Below, in pieces: positions 45,589-56,799 of a stretch of DNA of 64,000 bases. Below the pieces are notes generated by a model. It worked only from the letters and a program-made list of their open reading frames with translations. It had not been told where the DNA came from and made no database searches. A program made the position numbers and the translations under genes. This DNA is from Meghimatium bilineatum (Eukaryota; Mollusca; Gastropoda; Stylommatophora; Philomycidae). The DNA is taken from assembly GCA_034231615.1 (NCBI GenBank), contig CM067322.1:63503032-63567031 (forward strand), in the 5' to 3' direction. The first letter of the stretch is position 1, and each line of letters opens with the position of its first letter.

Positions 45589-46978
45589 TCACAATGTGTC
45601 CCATCTTTCCTCATCTCACAATGTGTCCCATCTTTCCTCTTCTCACAATGTGTCCCATCTTTCCTCTTCTCACAATGTGTCCCATCTTTCCTCTTCTCAC
45701 AATGTGTCCCATCTTTCCTCTACTTACAATGTGTCCCATCTTTCCTCTTCTCACAATGTGTCCCATCTTTCCTCTTCTCACAATGTGTCCCATCTGTCCT
45801 CTTCTCACAATGTGTCCCATCTGTCCTCTTCTCACAATGTGTCCCATCTTTCCTCTTCTTACAATGTGTCCCATCTGTCCTCTTCTCACAATGTGTCCCA
45901 TCTGTCCTCTTCTCACAATGTGTCCCATCTGTCCTCTTCTCACAATGTGTCCCATCTGTCCTCTTCTCACAAAGTGTCACATCTGTCCTCTTCTCACAAT
46001 GTGTCCCATCTGCCCTCTTCTTACAATGTGTCCCATCTGTCCTCTTCTCACAATGTGTCCCATCTATCCTCTTCTCACAATGTGTCCCATCTGTCCTCTT
46101 CTCACAATGTGTCCCATCTTTCCTCTACTTACAATGTGTCCCATCTTTCCTCTTCTCACAATGTGTCCCATCTTTCCTCTTCTCACAATGTGTCCCATCT
46201 GTCCTCTTCTCACAATGTGTCCCATCTGTCCTCTTCTCACAATGTGTCCCATCTTTCCTCTTCTTACAATGTGTCCCATCTGTCCTCTTCTCACAATGTG
46301 TCCCATCTGTCCTCTTCTCACAATGTGTCCCATCTGTCCTCTTCTCACAATGTGTCCCATCTGTCCTCTTCTCACAAAGTGTCACATCTGTCCTCTTCTC
46401 ACAATGTGTCCCATCTGCCCTCTTCTTACAATGTGTCCCATCTGTCCTCTTCTCACAATGTGTCCCATCTATCCTCTTCTCACAATGTGTCCCATCTGTC
46501 CTCTTCTCACAATGTGTCCCATCTTTCCTCTTCTTACAATGTGTCCCATCTGTCCTCTTCTCACAATGTGCCCCATCTTTCCTCTTCTTACAATGTGTCC
46601 CATCTTTCCTCTTCTTACAATGTGTCCCATCTTTCCTCTTCTTACAATGTGTCCCATCTGTCCTCTTCTCACAATGTGTCCCATCTTTCCTCTTCTTACA
46701 ATGTGTCCCATCTTTCCTCTTCTCACAATGTGTCCCATCTTTCCTCTTCTCACAATGTGTCCCATCTTTCCTCTTCTCACAATGTGTCCCATCTTTCCTC
46801 TTCTTACAATGTGACCCATCTTTCCTCTTCTCACAATGTGTCCCATCTTTCCTCTTCTTACAATGTGTTCCATCTTTCCTCTTCTCACAATGTGTCCCAT
46901 CTTTCCTCTTCTCACAATGTGTTCCATCTTTCCTCCTCTCACAATGTGTTCCATCTTTCCTCTTCTCACAATGTGTCC
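45589..46978. repeat. 27-bp minisatellite, 51.5 copies
   Basis: The unit starts TCACAATGTGTCCCATCTTT and ends CCTCTTC, running from 45589 to 46978 in exact 27-bp register. Variants: T/G/A/C in the CATCTNTCC position, C/T in CTTCTYAC. The unit has no stop in five frames over long spans, so overlapping open frames of 400-490 codons appear on both strands. They are artefacts. On the minus strand the unit reads MGHIVRRGK, a LINE motif. Confidence 0.98.
45690..46529. repeat. 405-bp higher-order duplication inside the minisatellite
   Basis: Rare variants repeat exactly 405 bp (15 units) apart: CTCTACTTACAATG at 45720 and 46125; CACAAAGTGTCACATC at 45968 and 46373; the CTGCCCTC unit near 46010 and 46415; the CTATCCTC unit near 46066 and 46471. 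Confidence 0.93.
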
Positions 46979-47180
46979 AAAAATGTGGACTGTCTATATC
47001 TGATGTGAGTTTGCAGCGCTATTTTTAGATTAACATTTTTCAAGATATCTTCATTACATTTTTTTATCTGTCCATCATGTTCATAACATTCTTCTATAAA
47101 ACCACATCTTTACTTCCTCTATATAATGTTTCACTTTTCTGCTAATTGTCCAAGATTCATTAGTTGTCAAGATCCTTTTT

Positions 47181-47854
47181 CTACCATGTGATGATTCTAA
47201 ACAGCAGGCCTCAACAGTGAAGTCTGGCAAAGAATTATATGTTGAAGGGTGAAAGCAACCTACTGCCCAGAAAAATGATATGCTTACGTTAGAAGTATAG
47301 GCCTATATCCAAAAGATATTACTGTAAATCATATCACATTCTCCTGACAAAATCCAGATAACTAACAAGAACTTGTCTCCACAGATCCCTGACTGGTTAT
47401 TTCAGATGTGCTAGTCATTGTACACCTTTCTAGGATCTTGGTGTTAAAGGATCAGTGGAAGCAGTGATTTTGTGAATAGCAGCACAGAATCAAACAACTC
47501 AACAAGCTTGCAGTAAAATATAGTGAACCATGCTTAATGTTATAAATGAGACTCATTCTTGGATCACCAGAACTTATTCAAAACTAACCATCCTGTGGGA
47601 AGATATTCAATATTTGAAGATCACAATGGTGCTCAGGATCAGTAGTTCTCACCTGTTTGTTTCTGATGGTCCACTATCAAGCACAACTTTTTTCATGACC
47701 TGTGGGGGAAAAGCTCATGAACTTCATTTGAACCTTTTTTTTAAATCCATGCTGTGCTTATGAGTAAAAAAAATCATGATTCAATATCATGTATTTTATA
47801 ATATTTTGCACTGCCCAAGTCAGATTTCTTGGACCAAGGTGCAAAAATAAAATA
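47181..47854. other. No gene recognised
   Basis: Short frames only; no repeat partner found in the window. Confidence 0.35.
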
Positions 47855-47965
47855 ATAGTGACAGATTACATCTTCATTCCCTGGACTATATCCTGCTGGA
47901 AATCTAGTAGACCATTGTCTTGCTACAGGAGAGATCCAAAGAAAGTTGAGAATGAATGCTAACAG
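47855..47965 (+). repeat. SINE-like family A, copy 4
   Basis: CTTCATTCCCTGGACTATAT CCTGCTGGAAATCTAGTAGA and GTTGAGAATGAATGCTAA match the family core. Confidence 0.8.
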
Positions 47966-47999
47966 AGAAACATACTATGTGCAAATAATTTCAGATAGT

Positions 48000-48829
48000 G
48001 ATCTTTCTATGGTCCTCTAAGACAAGTCTGTCGCTGCCAGAGATTCATTTTGCCTTAATAATTGAAGTGTGTCCTACACAAGACATTGCTATTAAACTAC
48101 TGTTTGAATTCTGAGGTGCCAGTAATACATCATATCATGTCGCTATTACAATGTGGATGGTCTGTGTTCAAACCATTTAGTTTAATGACATGGGTTAGTA
48201 AGGAGCTCAGTATCAACTCTGCTACCACATCCACTATTGTGTCTTAATTGACCCTTAAAGATCTATTTTGTCGTCATGGCCCAATGGCATAATGTAGAGG
48301 CCCACTCGTATTCATTTGACTCTTGTTAAGAACCGCTGTTGTGTAAATCAGTTCAACACGAAACAAATATACTTGTGATATTTTTTAGACAAGTTTGAGA
48401 TTATCTTGGGTGACGACAGCATCATCTGCTTCCAATTGTTTTCTGTCAAAGACTTCAGTATTCAAGAGAAAATTACCACTCTGAGAAGGTCTGTGTGTTA
48501 TTAACAATACAAGGTATTTCCATCATTTTATATGCAGACATCCAATCACATGAAAGCCTGCAACCAAGTGCTGGTATTAATGCTAGCTATTTTTGAACAT
48601 AGTCTATATAGCTGCATTACTTCCAATATGGTCAACAGTCCATATAGACAATTTGCCATTCATTGAAGATTATATTTTGTACAAAATATACTGTTAAAAA
48701 ACGCAACATTATTGCAGTGCGAAAAGACACAAAATTTCAAACGTGTGCCAAAATTGTATTTTACGGAATTAATGTTTCAACCTTGGCATGAAGATCCTTT
48801 CAGACTTTAACAATACAATGATGTTCATT
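48000..48829. other. No gene recognised
   Basis: AT-rich. 48700-48829 may include the 3' end of the Tc1 element, but no inverted terminal repeat was confirmed. Confidence 0.35.
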
Positions 48830-49175
48830 GCATTTAGTTTGGACTTTTATTCTTTGCGACTGAGACCTCCGTTTCAGTAAGGTATATGGCCTCCTCTATC
48901 AGAGAACGACATCTCCATGACATGGGTCCGAGTATCCGTTGGATCTGTTGCTGTGGATAGCTGCCAACTCTTTCCACAGTGCAAGAGACAACTGTCGGAG
49001 ATTGGCTGGAGCAAAATCTCGCTGGCGGAGTCGTCTTCGAGTTCATTCCATAAGTGTTTTATGGGGTTCATGTCTGATGACGTGGCTGGTCATGGAATCG
49101 TCTGGTCGTTGTTGTTAGAGAGGAACTGGGTGGTGAGTTGTGCCACATGAGGTCGAGCGTTATCCTATAAGGATA
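48830..49175 (-). pseudogene. Tc1-type transposase C-terminal fragment, catalytically dead
   Basis: Read from 49175: DNARPHVAQLTTQFLSNNND QTIP, a TGA where Trp of the usual PWPA is expected, then PATSSDMNPIKHLWNELEDD and RGGHIPY at the end. DNARPH carries the second catalytic Asp. The third acidic residue, Glu in the normal NPIEHLW, is Lys here (NPIKHLW). Other breaks lie between. It is the last third of a Tc1/mariner D34E transposase. Confidence 0.85.
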
Positions 49176-49790
49176 AGGTAGTTATCGCTGCTGTGATGCC
49201 CTAACACAATCCATCTGCATAGAGTGGCCAAAGCGGTGGAAACAAATGCCAGGTTTATGCTACTGTCAATGTCTCAGAATCGGATGGCAACTCTAGTTGC
49301 TGTGCCATCATTGTCACACGACATCGGCGGTTATCAACGCGTCCTCGAGGTCTACCCCTTGCTTGTTGGTAATGTCGTTTCCCCACTATCTTCCTCTTGC
49401 ATTGAAGTCTCCGCAAAAAACAATGTGATTTCATCTTACTCGATTAAGCTTTCCCACGTCGTTTTATCTATCTTGCCATTGCAAGCATACACGTTTTCGA
49501 TGAACATCGGCGTTTTTATTCTGACATCGTGAACTTGCATCTCGGTGCACACCAAGACATGTCCATCATAGATGCCGCTATGCTGCTACGTACCAGGATT
49601 GCCTGACCAAGGTGAGTCCCGATTGTAGAAGGATGTGAATCCGGTGGCTGAAATCGTGCCTCCCCCAAGGTTTGTCTCTTGAAAGCGATTATGTTGGCGC
49701 TGTATATGAGCTTATCGAGGGTGGTTTTTCGTTGGTTGACGCTCGAGTAATTCCAGGACAGGATGATCTCATTTTAGTCAATCCTTAGAT
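49176..49790 (-). pseudogene. LINE APE endonuclease fragment
   Basis: Read from 49790: EIILSWNYSSVNQRKTTLDK LIYSANIIAFKRQTLGEARF, a typical start of a LINE endonuclease (W-N..S, then I..F.E..L). Later pieces (FTMSE, MARXIKRRGKA) are decayed. Base composition is richer in GC than the surroundings. It abuts the Tc1 fragment on the same strand. Confidence 0.65.
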
Positions 49791-50111
49791 GAAAATAAAT
49801 CTTGAATGATACATTCTTGAGTGATAATCTGCTACCGCTGCAAGTTAGGAAAAGAACAAAGTTCTTTAGTTGTCTGGATACGGTGCTAACTATGCTACGT
49901 TCCTAATGTACTACATTAAATTCAACTCGACTGTTGATGGCCAAAGAGCATGTATGTATAGAGAGTGTAATGTCATGTCTAGATCGTGATTGTTGACATT
50001 ATTTTCTCCGCTTCAGAAGCTTCATTAGAAGATCTATTTGTATATATCTGAATCCATACTGTGACATTGCAGAGTTTATAATAGTTTGCATATTTTTTAA
50101 GGCTATTTTCA

Positions 50112-50225
50112 TTCTTGGTTAGAAACAAGCATTATAGCACACATGACATTCCCATAAGTTTTCCGCTCTCCGTTCTATTAGCCATAGAAAAGTATGCAGA
50201 CCCATTTTTGGTCAGAAGATAAAGA
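50112..50225. repeat. Interspersed repeat family C, copy 2
   Basis: TTGGTTAGAAACAAGCATTA and CATTCCCATAAGTTTTCCGC TCTC match 3690-3795. Confidence 0.6.
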
Positions 50226-50849
50226 TGAAATAATCCCTTTGGCTGTGAGCAGATAGCTCTTGGCAGCTTATAGCCTTCCTGACAAAAACACAGGTCCTCC
50301 TCAGTTGAGTAATTGTGACATCATCCGAGTTCGCATAAGGTGTGTTATATTTTGGGGAATTTCTATGCAGCAGTATCCCATACGTATCACATTCTGCCTA
50401 GTGCAGGATTTACGTATAAGCTAAACAAACTATAGCTTAGGGCCCCCACTTTCTGATTATCTTTGGCAAAGTTGCATCTTTGTCTACGCCAATTGGCTTA
50501 GACTGGCAGTAACCGTCATCTCCCAACACGCCTGTCATGTTTCTGGACGTATATATTTTACAGTAGCCATTGGTCTACTTTTTTCAGATCCCTACTTCTT
50601 TTATTATCAGACTAGGTTCGTTAGCAAAATGAGGTCTAAAAAGGAAATGAATTGTGTCATGGTCGATTAAAATTTGATTTGCAATTTGAGCCTTTTGACC
50701 TTTAATTAGATGTGATGACCAACTATATACTCATCCCTACTTAGTCACCTCTTATGATATTTATTCAGGTCTCAATGTAACTATTCTTTGTCGCCCTTTC
50801 GAGCCCATGTAACACATTATTGAAAATATGCTTGTAAATCTTCTTCTTC

Positions 50850-50930
50850 GTTCGTACGTTCTCAAATTCCTTCAGATTAGCAATATGTCATCCAGAGAAT
50901 GAAATGCAGTGTATCATGGTTTACAGATTA
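50850..50930 (-). repeat. SINE-like family A, partial copy 5
   Basis: CTTCGTTCGTACGTTCTCAA ATTCC and TCATCCAGAGAATGAAATGC are the complement of the family 3' half. Confidence 0.6.
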
Positions 50931-51011
50931 ACTGCGATATTTTTGTCTTTCTGTGTGTTCTCACATTTGACTTCAGCAGGACTCCTAATGACTTTGATCC
51001 TCTATGGGGGT

Positions 51012-51175
51012 TTCTTCTTCTTCAGCGTTCATTCTCAAACTCCCGCTGTATTTTTCTTGTAGCATGACCATGGTCCTACTAGATTTCCAGCAGGATGTAG
51101 TCCAGAGCATGGAAATGCGTTGTGTCGCCGTTTTATTTGAGTCAATGGCCCGGCACATCCGTCTTCGGCGACTAT
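51012..51175 (-). repeat. SINE-like family A, full copy 6
   Basis: TTCTTCTTCAGCGTTCATTC to GGCACATCCGTCTTCGGCGA C. It is about 90% like 51910-52078, 900 bp away in the same orientation. Confidence 0.9.
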
Positions 51176-51909
51176 GGGGAGGGGTGTTGAAAAGTCAACA
51201 TATCCCCCCAAAAATTATACTTTATCGCCTCTTGTGACATTCATGAAAGGTCACAGTGTTGCTACTGTTTTATCTCTTATTTGGGCCCTGCCACAAGAGA
51301 TCTAATGTACGCATGATTATTGTTATGCATGATTATTTCTATGATTATACACAAGCGTATACAGATCTGTCAAAATAGAAACAAATTAAGTGCTGATGGA
51401 GTTTTGTTGCCAACAAGCATGACAGGAAGGAGCATGAGAAAACTTCTGCTTACTCCACTACAACATCCAGCATGAAAACAGAAATGGTAGAGATGACGGC
51501 GATACTCGTTGGTGATGTCTACGCGTACAAAGATACTCTCAGACTCCAAAAGCATGTTGCGTAAGAAAGATGTATGTTAAAAATATTAATGGATAACGCT
51601 GCTGAACAACTCGATTGTCCAACGTGTAAATAGATATACTCCCTACTCATGCAGGGGGGGGGGGGTCACATACAGCGAAAGAACAGAGTCATTGGCAGGC
51701 AATGCTGAGATTGATGGCACATTATTGAAAAGAGGAGTGCCAACCTAATACTGCTTATAATGGCAGGCATGTGTTTACTACAGAATGAATAAGATGACAC
51801 TGGATGTGATTACGTGCGCTTACACAGAATGACTGCCGTGGAAGTGATTAGTGGTGAGGAAAAAAATATGTCCTCTCCGGAAAAATCCGAGGTCACATAA
51901 TCAACATCT

Positions 51910-52078
51910 GATTGGGACTTTCTTCTTCTTCATCGTTCATTCTCAAACTCCTGGCTCTCCCTTGTAGCAAGACCATTGTCCTACTAGATTTCTAGCAGGA
52001 TATAGTCCAGAGAATGGAAATGCGTTGTGTCGCCGTTTTATTTGCGCCAATGGCCCGACACATCCGTCTTCGGCGAGG
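51910..52078 (-). repeat. SINE-like family A, full copy 7
   Basis: TTCTTCTTCATCGTTCATTC to CGACACATCCGTCTTCGGCG AGG. With copy 6 it defines the full ~165-bp element. The 5' end is GCCGAAGACGGATGTGTCGG on the minus strand. Confidence 0.9.
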
Positions 52079-53269
52079 ATTGGGACTTTGAGTCTGCATA
52101 CTCTTGAATGCTGCTGAAACGTAGAGATTAGCACATAATGGAAACGTAGAGAGAAGCCGTGATGCTCGTTTCTGATCAAGAATCAAAATTATGTTTGCTC
52201 AGCGTACTGGTTCAAACTTGCGCACTGTCAAAATAACATGAAATACGTAGAAAAATCCAATACTAACTTGAAACACATGTTTATGTCACTTATGTGTAAC
52301 TCAAATACAATATTAAAATGTGATCGATTAGCAAAAACTGGAGAAATCAAACAGATAAAGAAAACATAAAAAGTAAAATGGATTACATACATATTTACTT
52401 GTATCAACATTTTACTTCATTGTTTATGCGCATAATTAGGAACTAGAACCACACAAGTATGCTGGTCTAAATCACTTTATTGACTGATGCAGAAGAAACA
52501 TTCATCTGCACTTTCTATAAAACATAATCATTTCCCACAAAGAAATAGATCATAAAATGTATGCTTCTGTTACTCTGTATGTGTGTGTTGCACTTGCAAT
52601 ATGTTTTGTTACGATCCTTCTTATTGTGTACACTTTGCTCCATAAACCATCCAAATAATGTATGGTCACTGTTTTGTTGGATAAGCTTTCCTTTTCCAAC
52701 AATATTGTAAAATATAGTTCCCGGACAGGTCTACATGTACAGAAATATGTACACTCAATGCGTTACACTTCTGCTGAAAGCGCCACGCACTAAATTGAAT
52801 ACCATATATTTAGAATTGTAGGCCTGAAAATAAAAGGACACCACAAGCGAATTAAGCTTGTCGTTCATTAGCTACCTCAATCACCATCTGATCCGATAAA
52901 CAGGGAGAATTTTCGAGGCATTGCAGGCAAATAACACCAGTTTGGAGAAGTTAACATTAAAAGTTGCTCTTTATACAGTGACAACTTTAAAGTCATTTCA
53001 AAGTGTTTGAGGGTCAAGAACCTGTTCTTATTTCTTCTAAATATCTATGACTAATCAATTGTCGAAAGATTCAAAAAGAATTAGTTTCCTCCAGAGTACA
53101 TAGTTAATGCTTGTTATTTGTTATCTAATTTACGCTCGTTAGTTTTTATCTAGTTGGTGTTTCTAAGTATCTAGTTTATGTTTGTTATTATCTAGTTACT
53201 AATTAGATTAGTTAATACAAAGAGAGAAGTTGCTAGATGGACTAGTATTGTGTAACAGTAGAAATTCAT
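52079..53269. other. No gene recognised
   Basis: AT-rich. The last 180 bp carries CTAGTTNNTGTTTGTTATTA motifs like the decayed satellite at 55-59 kb. Confidence 0.35.
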
Positions 53270-53800
53270 CAACCGAGCTTATTGACAGCACAAGAGACAG
53301 AGTCGTGGAGAAACATGGTCGCCTACGCCATTCGGCATAGCACTTGATTGATTAAATTAATAATTGTTACTTTCTGGTTGTTATTATTATTATTATCTAT
53401 TTAATGAGAATGTCTGAAAGTGTTTTGTATAATATGAGAAAACTGGTGACTTCTAAAGAAATCCCAAACTAAAAATTAGAGTTATTAAGCTCTTCGTATA
53501 AGTCTACTCATTAAGGTATGTTTCAGAAACATGAACAAAGAACAAAGAGATAGAAGACAATGGTGATGCCTATTAGCTGTAGATATATACATGAATTCGT
53601 TGAACTTCATGGAAAGAGAACAATAACAGGAATGTATACGAGTTAGGTATACCGTTAAAGTAAATAGAGAACAAACAAATACAATATTTTGGACATATAA
53701 AAAAGACATGATATGTTGATCCTTGATGGCGACATTGATGGTAAAGCTGAAAGGTGATGCGGAAGAGGTACTGTGAGAAACATGACTAAAACAGAGTAAA
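53270..53800 (+). pseudogene. Two RTE-like LINE tail scraps
   Basis: 53275-53350 encodes DRVVEKHGRLRHSA-like debris in the nucleotide pattern GAGTCGTGGAGAAACATGGT CGCCTACGCC, matching 2095-2145. 53500-53790 holds post-RT debris (NKQIQYFGHIKKT and following) as in 39560-39620. Confidence 0.55.
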
Positions 53801-53817
53801 GTCTGTAAGATTGTACT

Positions 53818-53819
<2 letters not shown>

Positions 53820-53848
<29 letters not shown>
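53820..53848. repeat. (GA)n microsatellite
   Basis: Fourteen AG repeats in a row. Confidence 0.97.
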
Positions 53849-53851
<3 letters not shown>

Positions 53852-53869
53852 GCTGTTGGAGGTCCATTA

Positions 53870-54170
53870 GTGACTGTCCATAAATTACGTCAACAATTAG
53901 GGAGGGGGTAGGAAAAAATTGGACAATTGTTGACAAGACGGAGGAGAGGTTTGATAAAATTGATTTTAGCAATGCTATTTTTAATACATCAATTAAATAG
54001 TTTTAATTAGAAACATTTGTTCCAAAGATGTGACACAATACAAGTTTATTTTGTGCTTTTTCTGCTAAAAGAATTGTTTGAAGGGGACGGGAGGTTGACA
54101 TACTGTGTAAAGGGGCGAGTCCCTTAATTATTGGTGATAGGGGAAGTAAGTCAAAAACTTGAAAGAAAAT
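53870..54170. repeat. MITE-like repeat, copy 1
   Basis: ACTGTCCATAAATTACGTCA ACAATTAGGGAGGGGG recalls non-autonomous DNA elements common in invertebrates. The body (TTGTGCTTTTTCTGCTAAAA) recurs near 63630-63650, and the head near 63725. Ends not defined. Confidence 0.45.
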
Positions 54171-54959
54171 ATTGACATTAATTTTGGAAGCCCCTTGCAG
54201 TAGGTCTAACCTTCAGTATGTTGTCATATCGGATTATTATGATGAGTTGATGATTGCCTAATTTTCTTTCACTTTTCTCAAGTCGATAAGCCTATATGTT
54301 ATTATTGTATTGTCTATCTACTTTGGATTCCTGCCATTCTGAAGTTTAGACCTCTGGTTTTTTTTAAATTATCTTCTCCATTACTTAACAGAGTCTCCAC
54401 TTTGTCACAGGTGGGCGTTTTTTTTTTTCTCACTATCTGGGGTTTTTGGCCGTCGTCTGTAGTATTTTTGGTCAAATTTGCCTTAATCTGAGGGGTGTTT
54501 TTTTGGAAGGGGGAGGGGAATCCTATGGATTTTACCAAATGGCAAGCACATCCCAATTTCTCAAAAATGTCACCAAAAGTATTAAATTACGATGGAGTTG
54601 CACTGCATACGAAAATGGGAGGATAAATTCTTTTACCTACAGCCCTCTATTTTTTACAGGACGATATAAGCTATGTCTAAAGCGTTAGTGGTACCACTGT
54701 CAATGTATTTGCGTTAAACAGTTGGTTACATGTCTGAAGCAACAGAGATGTTCAACATAACCAGTAAACAATGAGTGATGGAAAATCACCACAATGAACA
54801 TTATCTTGACTGCAGCACGTATACAACACATAGATACAAATCTGCCACCCATGAGGTATGACTGGTATTTTTTATCTTCTGATTTGGTTGGGTAGAAAAT
54901 GCAGGTTGCACATCATAACAGTGGGTCATATAGCATGATCTTATACCGCTGGACCAACA

Positions 54960-55260
54960 GCCACCAACAAATAATAGATGTTCTGTGGTTCATGCTTGTT
55001 ATCTAATAATTACCTGCTGTTTTGTATTTTACGTCTATTATTCTCTAATACATAATGTATTTTACGTCTATTATTCTCTAATACATAATGTATTTTAAGT
55101 TTTTTTAATATTGGTTGGTCGATTGCTAATCCAGATATCTTTGGACTCATGCCCTTTGACACAGTTTATTATTATTTAATAAGTGATGTATTCTACATTT
55201 ATTATCATCTAATTAATGTCATCTAATTAATGTCATCTAATTAATGTCATCTAATTAATT
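54960..55260. repeat. Satellite tract: 33-bp and 14-bp tandem units
   Basis: GTATTTTACGTCTATTATTC TCTAATACATAAT repeats at 55026 and 55059 with a partial third. GTCATCTAATTAAT repeats four times at 55206-55261. A truncated I-like LINE 3' end (GGTTGGTCGATTGCTAATCC) sits between at 55105-55165. Confidence 0.85.
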
Positions 55261-55284
55261 AGCTACCCTTTGCATGCTTTGTCA

Positions 55285-55490
55285 GGGCCCAGAACTGAAA
55301 CAAATAATAGCGGCACTGATAGTTGCCATGTATATCATTAGATGCGACTGAAATAGTTTCTAGAGAATACGGTTGGCTAAAGAAATCAAAAGAGAATCAA
55401 AGTGACCACTGAAGTTGGACATGTAGACGGAATGATACAGATATCCCAGCCAGGCTGTAAATCATAACACGGCACATTTCAGGAGTTTGA
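55285..55490. repeat. Interspersed repeat family D, copy 2
   Basis: AATCAAAGTGACCACTGAAG and CCAGGCTGTAAATCATAACA CGGCACATTTC match copies at 37215 and 57530. It follows the satellite tract directly. Confidence 0.65.
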
Positions 55491-55639
55491 GATAAAAGAA
55501 TACATTAGCTGTTGTGTATTTCATGCTTACTATAGGCTTATAATGAATAAAGGCTGTCAAGTAGTTCACATTTATTACAATATAACAAATAATAGCTGTC
55601 AGAAGTTTCATGCTTGTCGGGATCTGTGTTTGGGGTATA

Positions 55640-55770
55640 TATGGTGCGTCTCGTCCAAAGTACTGGGTTCAAATCCCGTCGCAGGAAACTGTACATTCGA
55701 ACTGTTCAGAAAGCAATAGCAAACCAATGAGCGTTGTTATATTGCCTAGAAAATCAATACAGCCAAAATA
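55640..55770 (+). repeat. tRNA-derived SINE, family S1, copy 2
   Basis: GTACTGGGTTCAAATCCCGT (B-box), CTGTTCAGAAAGCAATAGCA AACCAATGAGC and ATATTGCCTAGAAAATCA align with the complement of 41190-41330. The A-box half is degraded. Confidence 0.8.
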
Positions 55771-55787
55771 TTCTACATTGTAGGCTA

Positions 55788-56420
55788 CATTATGAATATG
55801 ATATGGATATGATGATAAGATTATTCTTCAATTATTAATATATCATAAATATGATAAGATTATTCTTCAATTATTAATATATCATAAATATGATATAGAT
55901 ATAGATAAGATGATAAGATTATTCTTCAATTATTAATATATCATAAATATGATATAGATAAGATGATAAGATTATTCTTCAATTATTAATATATCATAAA
56001 TATGATAAGATTATTCTTCAATTATTAATATATCATAAATATGATATTGATAAGATGATAAGATTATTCTTCAATTATTAATATATCATAAATATGATAT
56101 TGATAAGATGATAAGATTATTCTTCAATTATTAATATATCATAAATATGATATTGATAAGATGATAAGATTATTCTTCAATTATTAACATATCATAAATA
56201 TGATATAGATAAGATGATACGATTATTCTTCAATTATTAATATATCATAAATATGATATAGATATAGATAATATGATAAGATTATTCTTCAATTATTAAT
56301 ATATCATAAATATGATATAGATAAGATGATACGATTATTCTTCAATTATTAACATATCATAAATATGATATAGATATAGATAAGATGATAAGATTATTCT
56401 TCAATTATTAATATATCATG
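55788..56420. repeat. Tandem array of 12 units in three lengths (39, 53, 59 bp)
   Basis: The marker TTATTCTTCAATTATTAATA starts at 55821, 55860, 55919, 55972, 56011, 56064, 56117, 56170, 56223, 56282, 56335 and 56394. Spacings are 39, 59, 53, 39, 53, 53, 53, 53, 59, 53, 59. The differences are gain or loss of GATATAGATAAGAT-type blocks. Confidence 0.95.
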
Positions 56421-56799
56421 CTTATTAACATAATCGTTTGGAAGCTTTTCCTACCTATCGCTGTCTAATAAATAGACTAATTGCTGGTCTCTCTTTTGCT
56501 TTCTTGCTAATAGATCGTTTATTATTGTTAATCTTGATTAATAAGTGTTATTTAAGCATTACATTTAGGCTACGTATGTTGCACTCTTTTTGTTGGTTGT
56601 GGTTTAATTTATTAAAATACCTCTTATTGTGACACACGCTGATTTCAACCGCGGCCGTTAGTCCCTACTTGATTATACCAGAGTTTTTTAGCCATAAAAT
56701 AATAATGGAGGTTGCGATTTGACAAATCAAAACCTATGAAGTTTTACATAGTTCATAATATAATCGATTGGTGGCGGTAGGGATTCATTTCTAGTTTAT

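Larger units (their letters stand above)
45430..47180 (-). pseudogene. RTE-like LINE post-RT region hosting a minisatellite
   Basis: Read from 47180: LTTNESWTISRKVKHYIEEV KMWFYRRML, the block after RT. Then the minisatellite (46978-45589), then VTGRPRENM, WHGRISVSEML and RRLWKDLIRN near 45560-45440, the usual tail. Without the array the order is the same as in 39390-39770. Confidence 0.8.

Noticed and set aside
45536-47028. Overlapping open frames of 400-490 codons on both strands
   Set aside because: They are produced by a 27-bp unit lacking stops. Three frames of the same strand are open at once and the peptide is pure repeat.
54314-54688. 80-codon frames on both strands near a G/T-rich stretch
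   Set aside because: Overlapping frames on opposite strands, homopolymer-rich, no homology, no splice context.
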